From: an uncultured Elusimicrobia bacterium
GTDB lineage: Bacteria; Elusimicrobiota; Endomicrobiia; Endomicrobiales; Endomicrobiaceae
Length of the DNA stretch: 16,761 nucleotides
Assembly (NCBI GenBank): GCA_937916125.1
Contig: CALGGE010000060.1
Location: 1 to 16,761 of the forward strand
Reading direction: 5' to 3'
Shown: positions 7,114-13,940 of the stretch, piece after piece
How the letters are laid out: each line of letters opens with the position of its first letter
Numbering within the stretch: position 1 is the stretch's first letter
Made by a program: the position numbers and the translations under genes
The notes under the pieces: model-generated
The model's input: the letters and a program-made list of their open reading frames with translations, nothing else
Database searches by the model: none
What the model was told of the DNA's origin: nothing

Positions 7114-8064
7114 CTAAGATTCTTCTCGGCAAGTTTTGCCGAATTTTATACTAAAAGAAAATCTGTGTGTCATACCTATATCGCCGTAAGGTATAAAAGC
7201 ATAATCAAAACCATAATCCGAATATTGCAAACCGAACCCGAGCGTAAGCCAATTAAAACCCGGGACATCTTTATTTCTGCCGTCGTAACCTGCCCTTAAT
7301 GCAAGCTCCGCATTTTTTGCAATTTCAATATAATATTCCGTTCCGAAATTAAAATAAATCTCATTATCTCGAGGGAAATTCAAATCCAAAGATACCAGCC
7401 AGTCATAAGTAACAAAATGAGAAATACCTGTTTTAAATAACATCGGCAAATTTTCTTCTTCGTTATTAAATTTCATTTTAGTTCCGACATTTGTCAAAGC
7501 GGCACCTACGGATGTTCTGTAATTATTAAAATCATAATTCACTCCGAAGTCAACGGCGACTGCGGATGCGGAATTTTCAATTTTCGAATATATATATTTT
7601 AAGTTTGCACCGTAATAAATACTTTTATAGTTATTGGCATACGATAAATACAATGCCATATCGAGAGGAGAAAAAGAACCGTAACTCACATTGGTATTAT
7701 CAACTCTGTCCATATTCCCGTAAGAAACATATTGAACGGCAGTACCGAAAACACCATATTTTTCCGTCGGTAACGCAAAAGCCAACCACTGATAACTGAT
7801 ATCCTCAAACCAAACGGCATGCGAAAAAGAAAGTTCTTTTCTGTTTGTGTAACCTAAATTTGACGGATTCCAATAAATTGAATCCGCACCCGTATAAACG
7901 CTTGCGACGGCATTTCCGAGAGAGGCACTTCTTGCACCTATACCGAGCTTTAAAAATTGTGCCGTAGAAGTACCGACGTCATCTTTCGAAAAGAATGCAT
8001 AAATATCCGCGAAAGAAAAAATTAAAAGCGAAAAAACGATGATTGAAATTTTAATATTTTTCAT
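7114..8064 (-). CDS. PorV/UPF0164-family outer-membrane beta-barrel protein
   Basis: A 316-residue protein with a signal peptide (cleavage likely after IYA, residue 23) followed by the family signature STAQFLKLGIGARSASLGNA and DSIYWNPSNLG. The rest is alternating beta strands ending in HRFSFSIKF. PorV-like proteins sit in the outer membrane; the best-studied one helps shuttle type IX secretion cargo, but many relatives outside Bacteroidetes are simply of unknown role. Barrels normally end in an aromatic residue. Here that Phe is residue 308 and is followed by eight residues (GKTCREES) encoded by a palindrome at 7127-7141, which looks like a later insertion. There is no Shine-Dalgarno, and the -10 box is only 9 nt from the ATG, so the mRNA is probably leaderless. 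Confidence 0.88.
   Translation of the reverse strand: MKNIKISIIVFSLLIFSFADIYAFFSKDDVGTSTAQFLKLGIGARSASLGNAVASVYTGADSIYWNPSNLGYTNRKELSFSHAVWFEDISYQWLAFALPTEKYGVFGTAVQYVSYGNMDRVDNTNVSYGSFSPLDMALYLSYANNYKSIYYGANLKYIYSKIENSASAVAVDFGVNYDFNNYRTSVGAALTNVGTKMKFNNEEENLPMLFKTGISHFVTYDWLVSLDLNFPRDNEIYFNFGTEYYIEIAKNAELALRAGYDGRNKDVPGFNWLTLGFGLQYSDYGFDYAFIPYGDIGMTHRFSFSIKFGKTCREES
7127..7141. repeat. Palindrome inside the 3' end of the porV-like gene
   Basis: CGGCAA (7127-7132) and TTGCCG (7136-7141) form a GC-rich 6-bp stem with loop GTT. It lies in frame and begins at the third base of the codon for what should be the terminal Phe of the barrel. It encodes most of the extra tail GKTCREES. Confidence 0.7.
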
Positions 8065-8073
8065 ATTTTTTAT

Positions 8074-8082
8074 ATTATAGCA
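8074..8082 (-). promoter_or_regulatory. Extended -10 promoter of the porV-like gene
   Basis: On minus TGC (8082-8080) plus TATAAT (8079-8074) is a perfect extended -10 element. The -35 at 17-nt spacing would be TTTTGA, which is poor. Nine bases separate the box from the ATG at 8064, so the transcript should start about 2-3 nt before the ATG. Confidence 0.7.
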
Positions 8083-8083
8083 T

Positions 8084-8097
8084 ATTATTTAAATAAT
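8084..8097. promoter_or_regulatory. 14-bp AT palindrome between divergent promoters, possible operator
   Basis: ATTATTTAAATAAT reads the same on both strands. It fills the spacer upstream of the porV-like -10 box and lies between the two divergent promoters, a usual place for a shared regulator site. It is pure A/T, so in this genome it may be chance. Confidence 0.35.
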
Positions 8098-8124
8098 CAA
8101 AAGGTTTTTTTTTGAAAAAATTTT

Positions 8125-8133
8125 TGCTATAAT
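8125..8133 (+). promoter_or_regulatory. Extended -10 promoter of cysE
   Basis: TGC (8125-8127) plus TATAAT (8128-8133) gives an extended -10 element identical to the one driving the divergent gene. The -35 position is a T-run only. The ATG is 9 nt downstream, so the expected 5' leader is about 3 nt. No transcription data are available. Confidence 0.7.
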
Positions 8134-8142
8134 ATTTACATT

Positions 8143-8796
8143 ATGGGAAAACTGGCACTGTTAAAAGAAGACATTCAAACAATTGTAGAAAAAGATCCTG
8201 CTAACAGATCTTATCTGGAAGCACTTTTGTGCTATCCGGGACTGCATGCCATATGGTCTCACAGGTTTGCACATTATTTGTGGAAACATAAATTTTATTT
8301 GATTGCAAGAACACTTTCGCAGATTACAAGATTTTTTACAGGCATAGAAATACATCCCGGTGCAAAAATCGGCAGAAGATTTTTCATTGATCACGGTATG
8401 GGTGTTGTTGTAGGAGAAACCACAATTATCGGCGACGATGTTTTGTTGTACAAAGGCGTTGTTTTAGGAGGAACTTCTTTAAGAAAAGAAAAGAGACATC
8501 CTACTTTGGGCAACAATATTATTGTGGGGTCAAATGCCATTGTTATGGGAGCAATTACCATCGGCGATAATGCCAGAATCGGTGCTGCTTCGGTCGTAAC
8601 GCACAATGTTCCCGCTAATTCAACCGCAGTAGGTATTCCCGCAAGAGTAAAGATGGGCGAAACGAAAAAAGAAATTTGCAATTTGGAACATTCCAAACTG
8701 CCCGATCCCGTAGCGGATGCAATGAAATATATTTTGGATAAACAAAGGAAGCTGGAAGAAAGAATTTCAAAAATCGAAAACAAAAACGGCTTTTAA
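8143..8796 (+). CDS. cysE: Serine O-acetyltransferase
   Basis: A 217-residue cytoplasmic enzyme that makes O-acetylserine from serine and acetyl-CoA, the first step of cysteine synthesis. The helical N-terminal part contains ALLCYPGLHAIWSHR. The left-handed beta-helix follows, with IHPGAKIGRRFFIDHG, the catalytic Asp83-His84 pair and GVVLGGTSLR. Hexapeptide repeats end at VGIPARVK. It is the short form, lacking part of the N-terminal domain of the 273-residue E. coli enzyme, as in many bacteria. No Shine-Dalgarno is present and the -10 box is 9 nt upstream, suggesting a leaderless mRNA. Its last 30 nt overlap the end of the convergent mrp gene. No Fe-S or sulfide gene is adjacent except mrp, which also depends on cysteine-derived sulfur. 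Confidence 0.95.
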   Translation: MGKLALLKEDIQTIVEKDPANRSYLEALLCYPGLHAIWSHRFAHYLWKHKFYLIARTLSQITRFFTGIEIHPGAKIGRRFFIDHGMGVVVGETTIIGDDVLLYKGVVLGGTSLRKEKRHPTLGNNIIVGSNAIVMGAITIGDNARIGAASVVTHNVPANSTAVGIPARVKMGETKKEICNLEHSKLPDPVADAMKYILDKQRKLEERISKIENKNGF

Positions 8797-9531
8797 GGTA
8801 TCTGTCGGAGCGTTTTCGATTTCGCCTTTATCACAGAGAGCGGCAATTTCAGGATTAATCGGCATTTTTGCAACGGCAGAAATGCCGAATTTTTTGGCAA
8901 CTTCGTCTATTTTGCTTTCACCGAAAATTTTTATTTCTTTTCCGCAATCGGGACATTTGACATAACTCATATTTTCAACCAATCCCAATATCGGAATATC
9001 CATCATTTTTGCCATATTTACGGCTTTTTCCACTATCATTGATACCAATTCCTGCGGTGAAGTTACAACAATTATTCCGTCAACCGGAATAGTTTGAAAA
9101 ACCGTCAAAGGAACGTCCCCCGTTCCCGGAGGCATATCTATAAACATATAATCAACTTCATTCCAAAGTACATTTTTCCAAAATTGTTTTATTACGCCTG
9201 TAATAACAGGACCTCTCCATATCACGGGATCGGTTTCTTTCTCAAGCAACAGATTTGACGACATTATGCTTATACCTTTCTTACTTTTTACCGGAAAAAT
9301 ATTTCCCGTATTATCCGTAAAAGGTTTATCTTTTATACCGAATATTTTCGGAATGGACGGGCCTGTAATATCGGCATCCAGAATAGCGGTTTTATAACTT
9401 TTATTTGCAGTTGCAACGGCAAGTAATGAAGTTACCAAAGTTTTTCCGACACCGCCTTTACCGCTGACTATTCCTATAATTTTTTTTACTTTTGTTGTTT
9501 CGTGAGGTGTTTCAATAAATTTTTTATCCAT
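8767..9531 (-). CDS. mrp: Mrp/ApbC/Nbp35-family Fe-S cluster carrier ATPase
   Basis: A 254-residue P-loop ATPase that holds and delivers Fe-S clusters to target proteins. The deviant Walker A motif GKGGVGKT is at 24-31. DADITGPSIPKIFG and FIDMPPGTGD follow. Near the C-terminus are Cys193 and Cys196 in CPDCGKE, the pair that binds a bridging 4Fe-4S cluster between two subunits. The N-terminal DUF59 domain found in some Mrp proteins is absent. ATG at 9531 has AGGAG 5-6 nt upstream. It begins 11 nt after the nth stop codon, so the two are co-transcribed; Nth itself carries a 4Fe-4S cluster. The last codons overlap cysE on the opposite strand and no terminator hairpin is visible. Confidence 0.93.
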   Translation of the reverse strand: MDKKFIETPHETTKVKKIIGIVSGKGGVGKTLVTSLLAVATANKSYKTAILDADITGPSIPKIFGIKDKPFTDNTGNIFPVKSKKGISIMSSNLLLEKETDPVIWRGPVITGVIKQFWKNVLWNEVDYMFIDMPPGTGDVPLTVFQTIPVDGIIVVTSPQELVSMIVEKAVNMAKMMDIPILGLVENMSYVKCPDCGKEIKIFGESKIDEVAKKFGISAVAKMPINPEIAALCDKGEIENAPTDTLKAVFVFDF

Positions 9532-9542
9532 ATATGCTCCTG

Positions 9543-10172
9543 TTATTTACCGTTATATTCACATAACCGCTTTATCGGGCAGATATCACACTTAGGACGT
9601 CGGGCAATACATACCCTTCTTCCCAAAGTCTGTATAAGAAACGAAATATTTTTCCAATATTTTTTCGGAATTATTTTCATTAAATCCTGTTCTATTTTTA
9701 CGGGATTGCTGTTTTTTGATAAACCTATCAGGTTTGTTAACCTTATCACATGCGTATCGACGGCAATACCGACATTTATTCCGTATCCGCTGCCGAGAAC
9801 AATATTTGCCGTTTTTCTTGCTACGCCTTTAAGCGTAATAAGTTCTTCCATGGTTTTGGGAACTTTCCCGTTATATTCTTTAAGAATAATATTTGCAGTC
9901 GTAATTATATTTTTTGCTTTATTTCTGTAAAATCCCGTCGATTTAATATCGTTTTCAAATTCTTTCAAATCGGCATTTGCATAATCCCGAACGGTCTTAT
10001 ATTTTTTAAAAAGTGTTTTGGTTACAATGTTTACTCTTTTGTCGGTACACTGTGCCGAAAGTATGGTTGCAACCATAAGTTCAAACACATTGGAAAACTC
10101 CAACGCTATGTCAACACCTTTATATTCTTTATCGAGAATTTTGATAATTTTATTTACTTTGGTTTGTTCCAT
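9543..10172 (-). CDS. nth: Endonuclease III, DNA glycosylase/AP lyase
   Basis: A 209-residue base-excision repair enzyme that removes oxidised pyrimidines and cuts at the abasic site. The helix-hairpin-helix segment is LKGVARKTANIVL with the catalytic Lys120. Asp139 in AVDTHVIRL matches the conserved catalytic Asp. The C-terminal 4Fe-4S loop has the canonical C-x6-C-x2-C-x5-C spacing (Cys188, 195, 198, 204). Length is close to E. coli Nth (211). The ATG at 10172 has no recognisable Shine-Dalgarno; it lies 10 nt past the T-tract of the tRNA-Asp terminator. No convincing promoter is seen, so it may depend on read-through from the tRNA or on an unrecognised promoter. Downstream mrp starts 11 nt later. 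Confidence 0.95.
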   Translation of the reverse strand: MEQTKVNKIIKILDKEYKGVDIALEFSNVFELMVATILSAQCTDKRVNIVTKTLFKKYKTVRDYANADLKEFENDIKSTGFYRNKAKNIITTANIILKEYNGKVPKTMEELITLKGVARKTANIVLGSGYGINVGIAVDTHVIRLTNLIGLSKNSNPVKIEQDLMKIIPKKYWKNISFLIQTLGRRVCIARRPKCDICPIKRLCEYNGK

Positions 10173-10182
10173 TTTATTTTCT

Positions 10183-10215
10183 AAAAAAAATAAGCCCTAT
10201 CCGAAGGAAGGACTT
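10183..10215 (-). terminator. Intrinsic terminator after tRNA-Asp
   Basis: In minus-strand RNA, arms 10215-10206 and 10202-10192 pair (AAGTCC with GGGCTT, then TCC-type pairs with a small internal mismatch) around a 3-nt loop, followed by a run of U (10190-10183). It ends the tRNA transcript just before nth. Confidence 0.75.
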
Positions 10216-10229
10216 CTTTATTTTTATCT

Positions 10230-10308
10230 TGGCGGGAACGACGGGATTTGAACCCGCGGTCTCTGCCTTGACAGGGCAGTGTGTTAAACCAGGCTACACC
10301 ACATTCCC
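10230..10308 (-). tRNA. tRNA-Asp (GUC)
   Basis: A 79-nt cloverleaf with CCA encoded at the 3' end (10232-10230). The acceptor stem GGGAATG pairs with CGTTCCC with one G-U. The D-arm is GTGT/ACAC. The anticodon stem CTGCC/GGCAG encloses loop CTGTCAA, anticodon GTC, which reads GAC/GAU. The T-arm is GCGGG-TTCAAAT-CCCGT, discriminator G. It has its own consensus promoter upstream and a terminator downstream. Confidence 0.95.
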
Positions 10309-10329
10309 AAGACCAAATTTATGCCGAAT

Positions 10330-10358
10330 ATTGTACAAAAATCTTATTTTTTTGTCAA
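10330..10358 (-). promoter_or_regulatory. Promoter of the tRNA-Asp gene
   Basis: Minus-strand TTGACA (10358-10353), 17-nt spacer, TACAAT (10335-10330). The predicted start near 10323 leaves about 15 nt before the mature tRNA 5' end at 10308. Confidence 0.85.
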
Positions 10359-10410
10359 TAAAAATTTTACTTTGCGGTTTTTGCGGTTTTTGAATATTTA
10401 GGACAAAATA

Positions 10411-10462
10411 AAAAACGCAAGTGCGATGTGTATATTTTATGATACCAAGCACTTGCGTTTTT
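10411..10462 (-). terminator. Intrinsic terminator of the porGDAB operon
   Basis: A perfect 14-bp inverted repeat (10449-10462 with 10411-10424, sequence word GCAAGTGC in the core) encloses a 24-nt loop. On minus it is followed by a U-rich run. It lies 36 nt after the porB stop codon. The loop is longer than usual. Beside it, at 10372-10391, the word TTGCGGTTT occurs twice in tandem; no function is seen. Confidence 0.85.
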
Positions 10463-10497
10463 AAATTGCAACTAAACTATTTTGTTATAAATAAATT

Positions 10498-11442
10498 TTA
10501 TTTTATAACTTCTTCGCCGCAGAGATTGCAAATCTTTTCCCATTTTGCGTCAACATCTGCCTGAATATTAGCCAACAATTCGGCATTTTGAGGTTTCAAC
10601 AAATGTTTGAATCTTGACTGCTGTTTGAAGAAATCACCGACGGGAAGTTTCTTTCCGCCTCTGGGTTTCATGGTCATTTTGTATTTGCCGTTTTCTACTT
10701 CATAAACGGGCCAAATACATGTATCAACAGCAAGACGAACCATTTCCATGGAATCTTCCGGTTTACAACCCCAACCGAGTCTGCAGGGAGTCAACACATT
10801 GATAAATGTAGGACCGTCGGTATTTAATGCTTTTTGAACTTTAGTAATATAATCGTTCCAGTTACCGATAATAGCCTGTGCCGCATAAGGAATATTATGA
10901 GCAACCATAATTGCGGTTAAATCTTTCTTAGGCTGTTCCTTACCCTGTTTAACTTTTCCGACGGGAGAAGTGGTAGCACTTGCACCCTGAGGCGTAGCAC
11001 TGCTTCTCTGAATACCGGTATTCATATATGCTTCGTTGTTATAGCAAACATAAAGCATTCTGTGTCCTCTTTCCATTGCTCCAGAAAGAGACTGAAGACC
11101 GATATCATAAGTTCCGCCGTCACCGCCGAATGCTATAAACCTGATAGGTTCATCTGCCATTTTACCTTGTCTGATTAAACTTTTATATGCTGCTTCTATT
11201 CCGCTTGCCGTAGCTGCGGAGTTTTCAAATGCACTGTGGAAGAAAGGAGTTTTCCAAGCCGTGTAAGGAAAGACTGAAGTTGAAACTTCCAAACAACCCG
11301 TTGCACTTACTACTACAACAGGTGTGTCGCCTGCTGCTATAAGAGTCTGCCTTGCAACAACGCCTGCACCGCAACCGGCACAAAGCCTATGACCGCCGGT
11401 AACTCTTTCGGCATTTTGACTTAACTGTTTTAAATTTGCCAT
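10498..11442 (-). CDS. porB: Pyruvate:ferredoxin oxidoreductase, beta subunit (TPP-binding)
   Basis: A 314-residue subunit of the four-subunit 2-oxoacid:ferredoxin oxidoreductase, which converts pyruvate and CoA to acetyl-CoA, CO2 and reduced ferredoxin in the cytoplasm. The thiamine-diphosphate motif begins at GGDGGTYDIG and runs to NNEAYMNTG. Cys21 and Cys24 (CAGCGAG), Cys50 (SATGC) and a later Cys (TPCRLGW) fit the proximal 4Fe-4S ligands of the family. A further CNLC pair at the C-terminus is additional. The sequence TGIQRSSATPQGA is typical of pyruvate-type rather than 2-oxoglutarate-type enzymes, an inference. ATG has AGGAG about 9 nt upstream. Last gene of the por operon, 28 nt after porA. 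Confidence 0.93.
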   Translation of the reverse strand: MANLKQLSQNAERVTGGHRLCAGCGAGVVARQTLIAAGDTPVVVVSATGCLEVSTSVFPYTAWKTPFFHSAFENSAATASGIEAAYKSLIRQGKMADEPIRFIAFGGDGGTYDIGLQSLSGAMERGHRMLYVCYNNEAYMNTGIQRSSATPQGASATTSPVGKVKQGKEQPKKDLTAIMVAHNIPYAAQAIIGNWNDYITKVQKALNTDGPTFINVLTPCRLGWGCKPEDSMEMVRLAVDTCIWPVYEVENGKYKMTMKPRGGKKLPVGDFFKQQSRFKHLLKPQNAELLANIQADVDAKWEKICNLCGEEVIK

Positions 11443-11470
11443 TTTTATATTCTCCTGAATTGAATTCTGA

Positions 11471-12676
11471 TTATTTTATTCTTACGTTTATATATTCGAC
11501 CGTTTTTGAAGCTTGTGCTTTACCCTTAGCAACTTCATCTAAGTGCATATAAACATCTTTAATATGATTCATATCAATTTCTCTTCCGCCCAAACCGTAA
11601 ACATAATTTTCGGCTTTAGGACCTGTTACACCGTTGGCATACATTGCACTTACCACATCGGAATATACCGGTGCAAACGTTCCCGCACAAGAATCCGCTC
11701 TGTCCAATACAGCCAAAGCTTTAACATTAGCCAAATCTTTTGCAATTTCGTCCGCGGGGAAAGGTCTGAAAATTCTTATTTTTATAAGACCTGCTTTTAT
11801 GCCTTTTTCCCTCAATTCGTTGATAACGGCTTTTGTAGTTCCTGCTGCGGAACCTATCGTAACGATAGCTATTTCAGCATCGTCCATTTGATATTTTTCA
11901 TAGAAACCGTATTCTCTTCCGAATTTATTTTTGAAATCTTTTGCTACGTCAAGAATTATTTTTTTGGCATCTCTCTGAGCCTGTGCCAACTGATATCTGT
12001 GTTCAAAATAATAATCCTGCATTTCGATAGAACCTAAAGTGAAAGGTCTCTTGTAGTCGAGAAGTTTTCTGTCGGGATTGTATGTTCCTACAAATTCTTT
12101 TACATCTTCATCGGGATAAACTTCAGCTGCAGCCATACAATGAGAAATAATGAAACCGTCTGTCGTTACCATTGTAGGAAGTTTTGCGGTTTCTGCAATT
12201 CTTACGGACTGAATCATATTGTCATAAGCTTCCTGGGGATCTTCAGAATAAATCTGTATCCAGCCTGCATCTCTTGCACCCATCGTATCGGACTGATCAC
12301 CGTGAATATTGATAGGAGCAGACAACGCTCTGTTAACTTCTGCCATAACGATAGGAAGTCTTAAACCTGCCGCAATGTAGAGCATTTCCCACATCAAAGC
12401 AAAACCCTGAGAGGATGTTCCCGTCATTGCTCTTGCTCCTGCAACCGATGCTGCTATTGTTGCAGACATTGCCGAATGTTCGCTTTCAACTGCAACAAAT
12501 TCCGTAGGAACTTTACCGTCTGCAACGAACTGTGAAAATATCTGTACTATTTCCGTTGCCGGTGTAATAGGATAAGCAGCAACAACATCCGGAGAAATCT
12601 GTCTCATTGCTTCTGCCATCATTTCGTTACCCGTCTTGGCAACTATTTTACCTTTAGAAAACATAGGTTTAACCAT
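11471..12676 (-). CDS. porA: Pyruvate:ferredoxin oxidoreductase, alpha subunit
   Basis: A 401-residue subunit holding the pyrimidine-binding half of the TPP site and the transketolase C-terminal-like domain. Visible family segments are AAYPITPATEIVQ (about 34-46), EFVAVESEHSAM with the Glu that activates TPP, TGTSSQGFALMWE, and later IVTIGSAAGTTK and IRIFRPFP. Together with beta it forms the catalytic core. The start ATG at 12676 has AAGGAG, but the spacing is a long 11 nt. Its position between porD and porB gives the order G-D-A-B, the usual order in archaea and many deep-branching anaerobic bacteria; the single-chain PFOR of clostridia is not what is encoded here. Confidence 0.94.
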   Translation of the reverse strand: MVKPMFSKGKIVAKTGNEMMAEAMRQISPDVVAAYPITPATEIVQIFSQFVADGKVPTEFVAVESEHSAMSATIAASVAGARAMTGTSSQGFALMWEMLYIAAGLRLPIVMAEVNRALSAPINIHGDQSDTMGARDAGWIQIYSEDPQEAYDNMIQSVRIAETAKLPTMVTTDGFIISHCMAAAEVYPDEDVKEFVGTYNPDRKLLDYKRPFTLGSIEMQDYYFEHRYQLAQAQRDAKKIILDVAKDFKNKFGREYGFYEKYQMDDAEIAIVTIGSAAGTTKAVINELREKGIKAGLIKIRIFRPFPADEIAKDLANVKALAVLDRADSCAGTFAPVYSDVVSAMYANGVTGPKAENYVYGLGGREIDMNHIKDVYMHLDEVAKGKAQASKTVEYINVRIK

Positions 12677-12708
12677 TTTTATATTTACTCCTTATGAATT
12701 TTCGTTAA

Positions 12709-13026
12709 TTATTTCTTTTCTTCTTCCATAGTTATTGCTGATATTTTGGGCGGACATTCTCTGGAACATATTCCGCAACCTTTGCAATGATCATAGTCGA
12801 TACCTACAACTATCATACCTTTTTTGCCTGCAGGATCCTGAGCAATCTGTATTGCGGCATCCGGGCAGTATATCCAGCACGTTAAACAACCTATACATTT
12901 ATCTTTATTCCAAACAGGTTTTATTGATCTCCAAGGACCTGTTTTAAACTCTGCAGCGGTTCCTGCTTCAACTATTCCGCCTGCAGGAAGTTCTGCAGCT
13001 GTTGGTTTGTGTTCTTGTTCTTTCAC
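12709..13026 (-). CDS. porD: Pyruvate:ferredoxin oxidoreductase, delta subunit (2x 4Fe-4S ferredoxin)
   Basis: A 105-residue ferredoxin-like subunit that passes electrons from the TPP site to external ferredoxin. Two classic four-cysteine motifs are present, CIGCLTCWIYCP and CKGCGICSRECP, each binding a 4Fe-4S cluster. A preceding segment, GPWRSIKPVWNKDKC, is characteristic of Por/Vor delta subunits. The start is GTG at 13026, not ATG. It is chosen because GGAGG lies 6 nt upstream and no ATG is available nearby. The first 25 or so residues are low-similarity linker. It begins 36 nt after the porG stop and is followed by porA after 32 nt. Confidence 0.93.
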   Translation of the reverse strand: MKEQEHKPTAAELPAGGIVEAGTAAEFKTGPWRSIKPVWNKDKCIGCLTCWIYCPDAAIQIAQDPAGKKGMIVVGIDYDHCKGCGICSRECPPKISAITMEEEKK

Positions 13027-13062
13027 TTGTTTCCTCCATATATTTGAAACAATTTTTTAAAA

Positions 13063-13641
13063 TTATGAATTTTTTACTTCGTCGTAAGCTCTCTGTATTG
13101 ATGTAATGTTTCCGTCAATAACTTCAGGTTTGCTTCTGAATTTTACTTCGAGTTTTGCTCTGGTATCTTTCAAAACACCGTCGATATCAAGTGTTCCGAT
13201 AACTTTTACCAAAGCTCCGAGCATAGGAGTGTTAGGTCTGTTCTGACCGATAGTTTCATTGGAAATTTTTGATGCATCGACAACATAAACCTGTTCTTTT
13301 GCGATGCCGAGTTTTTTTGCCATTTCTTCTGCGGAAAAAGATGTATTTACGATAACTTTTCCCTGTGTGCCTACGCCTTCGGTAACATCAACGGCATCTA
13401 TTAAGGAAGGATCTAAAATTACGACATAATTAGGTTCGGTAACCGAGCAGTGAACCGTAATAGGATCATCACTTACTCTGTTGAAAGATTGAACGGGAGC
13501 CCCCATTCTTTCCGGACCGTATTCAGGGAAAGCCTGAATATACTTACCCGTCGATAAAACTGCCTGAGCAAACAACAGGGCTGCGGTTTTTGCACCTTGT
13601 CCGCCTCTGCCGTGCCAACGAACTTCAATCATCTTGGACAT
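13063..13641 (-). CDS. porG: Pyruvate:ferredoxin oxidoreductase, gamma subunit
   Basis: A 192-residue subunit corresponding to domain III of PFOR, involved in CoA binding and assembly of the complex. The hallmark EVRWHGRGGQGAKTAA is at the N-terminus, followed by FPEYGPERMGAPVQSFNR and a GQNRPNTPMLGA segment in the middle. Length is typical. First gene of the operon: ATG at 13641 has AAGGAG 7 nt upstream. About 73 nt of 5' leader separate it from the predicted start point and include a small palindrome at 13687-13709. Confidence 0.94.
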   Translation of the reverse strand: MSKMIEVRWHGRGGQGAKTAALLFAQAVLSTGKYIQAFPEYGPERMGAPVQSFNRVSDDPITVHCSVTEPNYVVILDPSLIDAVDVTEGVGTQGKVIVNTSFSAEEMAKKLGIAKEQVYVVDASKISNETIGQNRPNTPMLGALVKVIGTLDIDGVLKDTRAKLEVKFRSKPEVIDGNITSIQRAYDEVKNS

Positions 13642-13686
13642 CTGCCTACTCCTTATTTATAGTTTGTAAAATAACCAAAAGTTCAC

Positions 13687-13709
13687 AAAAAACTGCTTTA
13701 CGGTTTTTT
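13687..13709. repeat. Small palindrome in the porG leader
   Basis: Arms AAAAAACTG (13687-13695) and CGGTTTTTT (13701-13709) pair around CTTTA, with one T-G pair on plus. In the minus-strand mRNA it is a hairpin with one C-A mismatch ending in six U residues, so it could work as a weak attenuator in the 5' leader. It resembles the palindromes at 273-291 and 7085-7105. Confidence 0.55.
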
Positions 13710-13720
13710 GTATGGATAAA

Positions 13721-13749
13721 ATTTTATCTATTTAAAAAAAATATGTCAA
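13721..13749 (-). promoter_or_regulatory. Promoter of the porGDAB operon
   Basis: Minus-strand TTGACA (13749-13744), 17-nt spacer with a T-tract, TAAAAT (13726-13721). The expected start is near 13714. This is one of the best matches to consensus in the window, in keeping with a highly expressed central enzyme. Confidence 0.85.
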
Positions 13750-13870
13750 CTTTATATCGACAGGTTTATATTTATATAAAAAAGTTATACTATTCTAACA
13801 AATATTTATTATAAAAAGAAAACAAATAAGATATTGTCATAAAGTGAGAATTTCAAATTTCACAAAGAAA

Positions 13871-13910
13871 CAGCACGGCGATTTACATTGAAAGTAAATA
13901 AACCGTGCTG
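13871..13910 (-). terminator. Two-step hairpin after rplI, probable terminator
   Basis: CAGCACGG (13871-13878) pairs with CCGTGCTG (13903-13910). Inside, ATTTAC (13881-13886) pairs with GTAAAT (13894-13899). On minus it follows the rplI stop by about 30 nt and is followed by a U-rich but interrupted run (UUUCUUUG), so termination may be partial. The rest of the 300-nt spacer 13642-13940 holds the por promoter and leader palindrome. Between 13750 and 13870 I see only AT-rich sequence and a weak inverted repeat near 13843-13862. Confidence 0.7.
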
Positions 13911-13940
13911 CAACATTATAAATTTAAAAGATATAGCAAA

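Noticed and set aside
8391..8783. 130-codon minus-strand open frame inside cysE
   Set aside because: It is a shadow of the hexapeptide repeats of cysE with no independent start signal.
13063..13641. Part of a 2-oxoglutarate or branched-chain 2-oxoacid oxidoreductase rather than pyruvate
   Set aside because: The G-D-A-B set and beta-subunit motifs look pyruvate-type, though the related Vor enzymes share this layout, so the exact substrate remains an inference.
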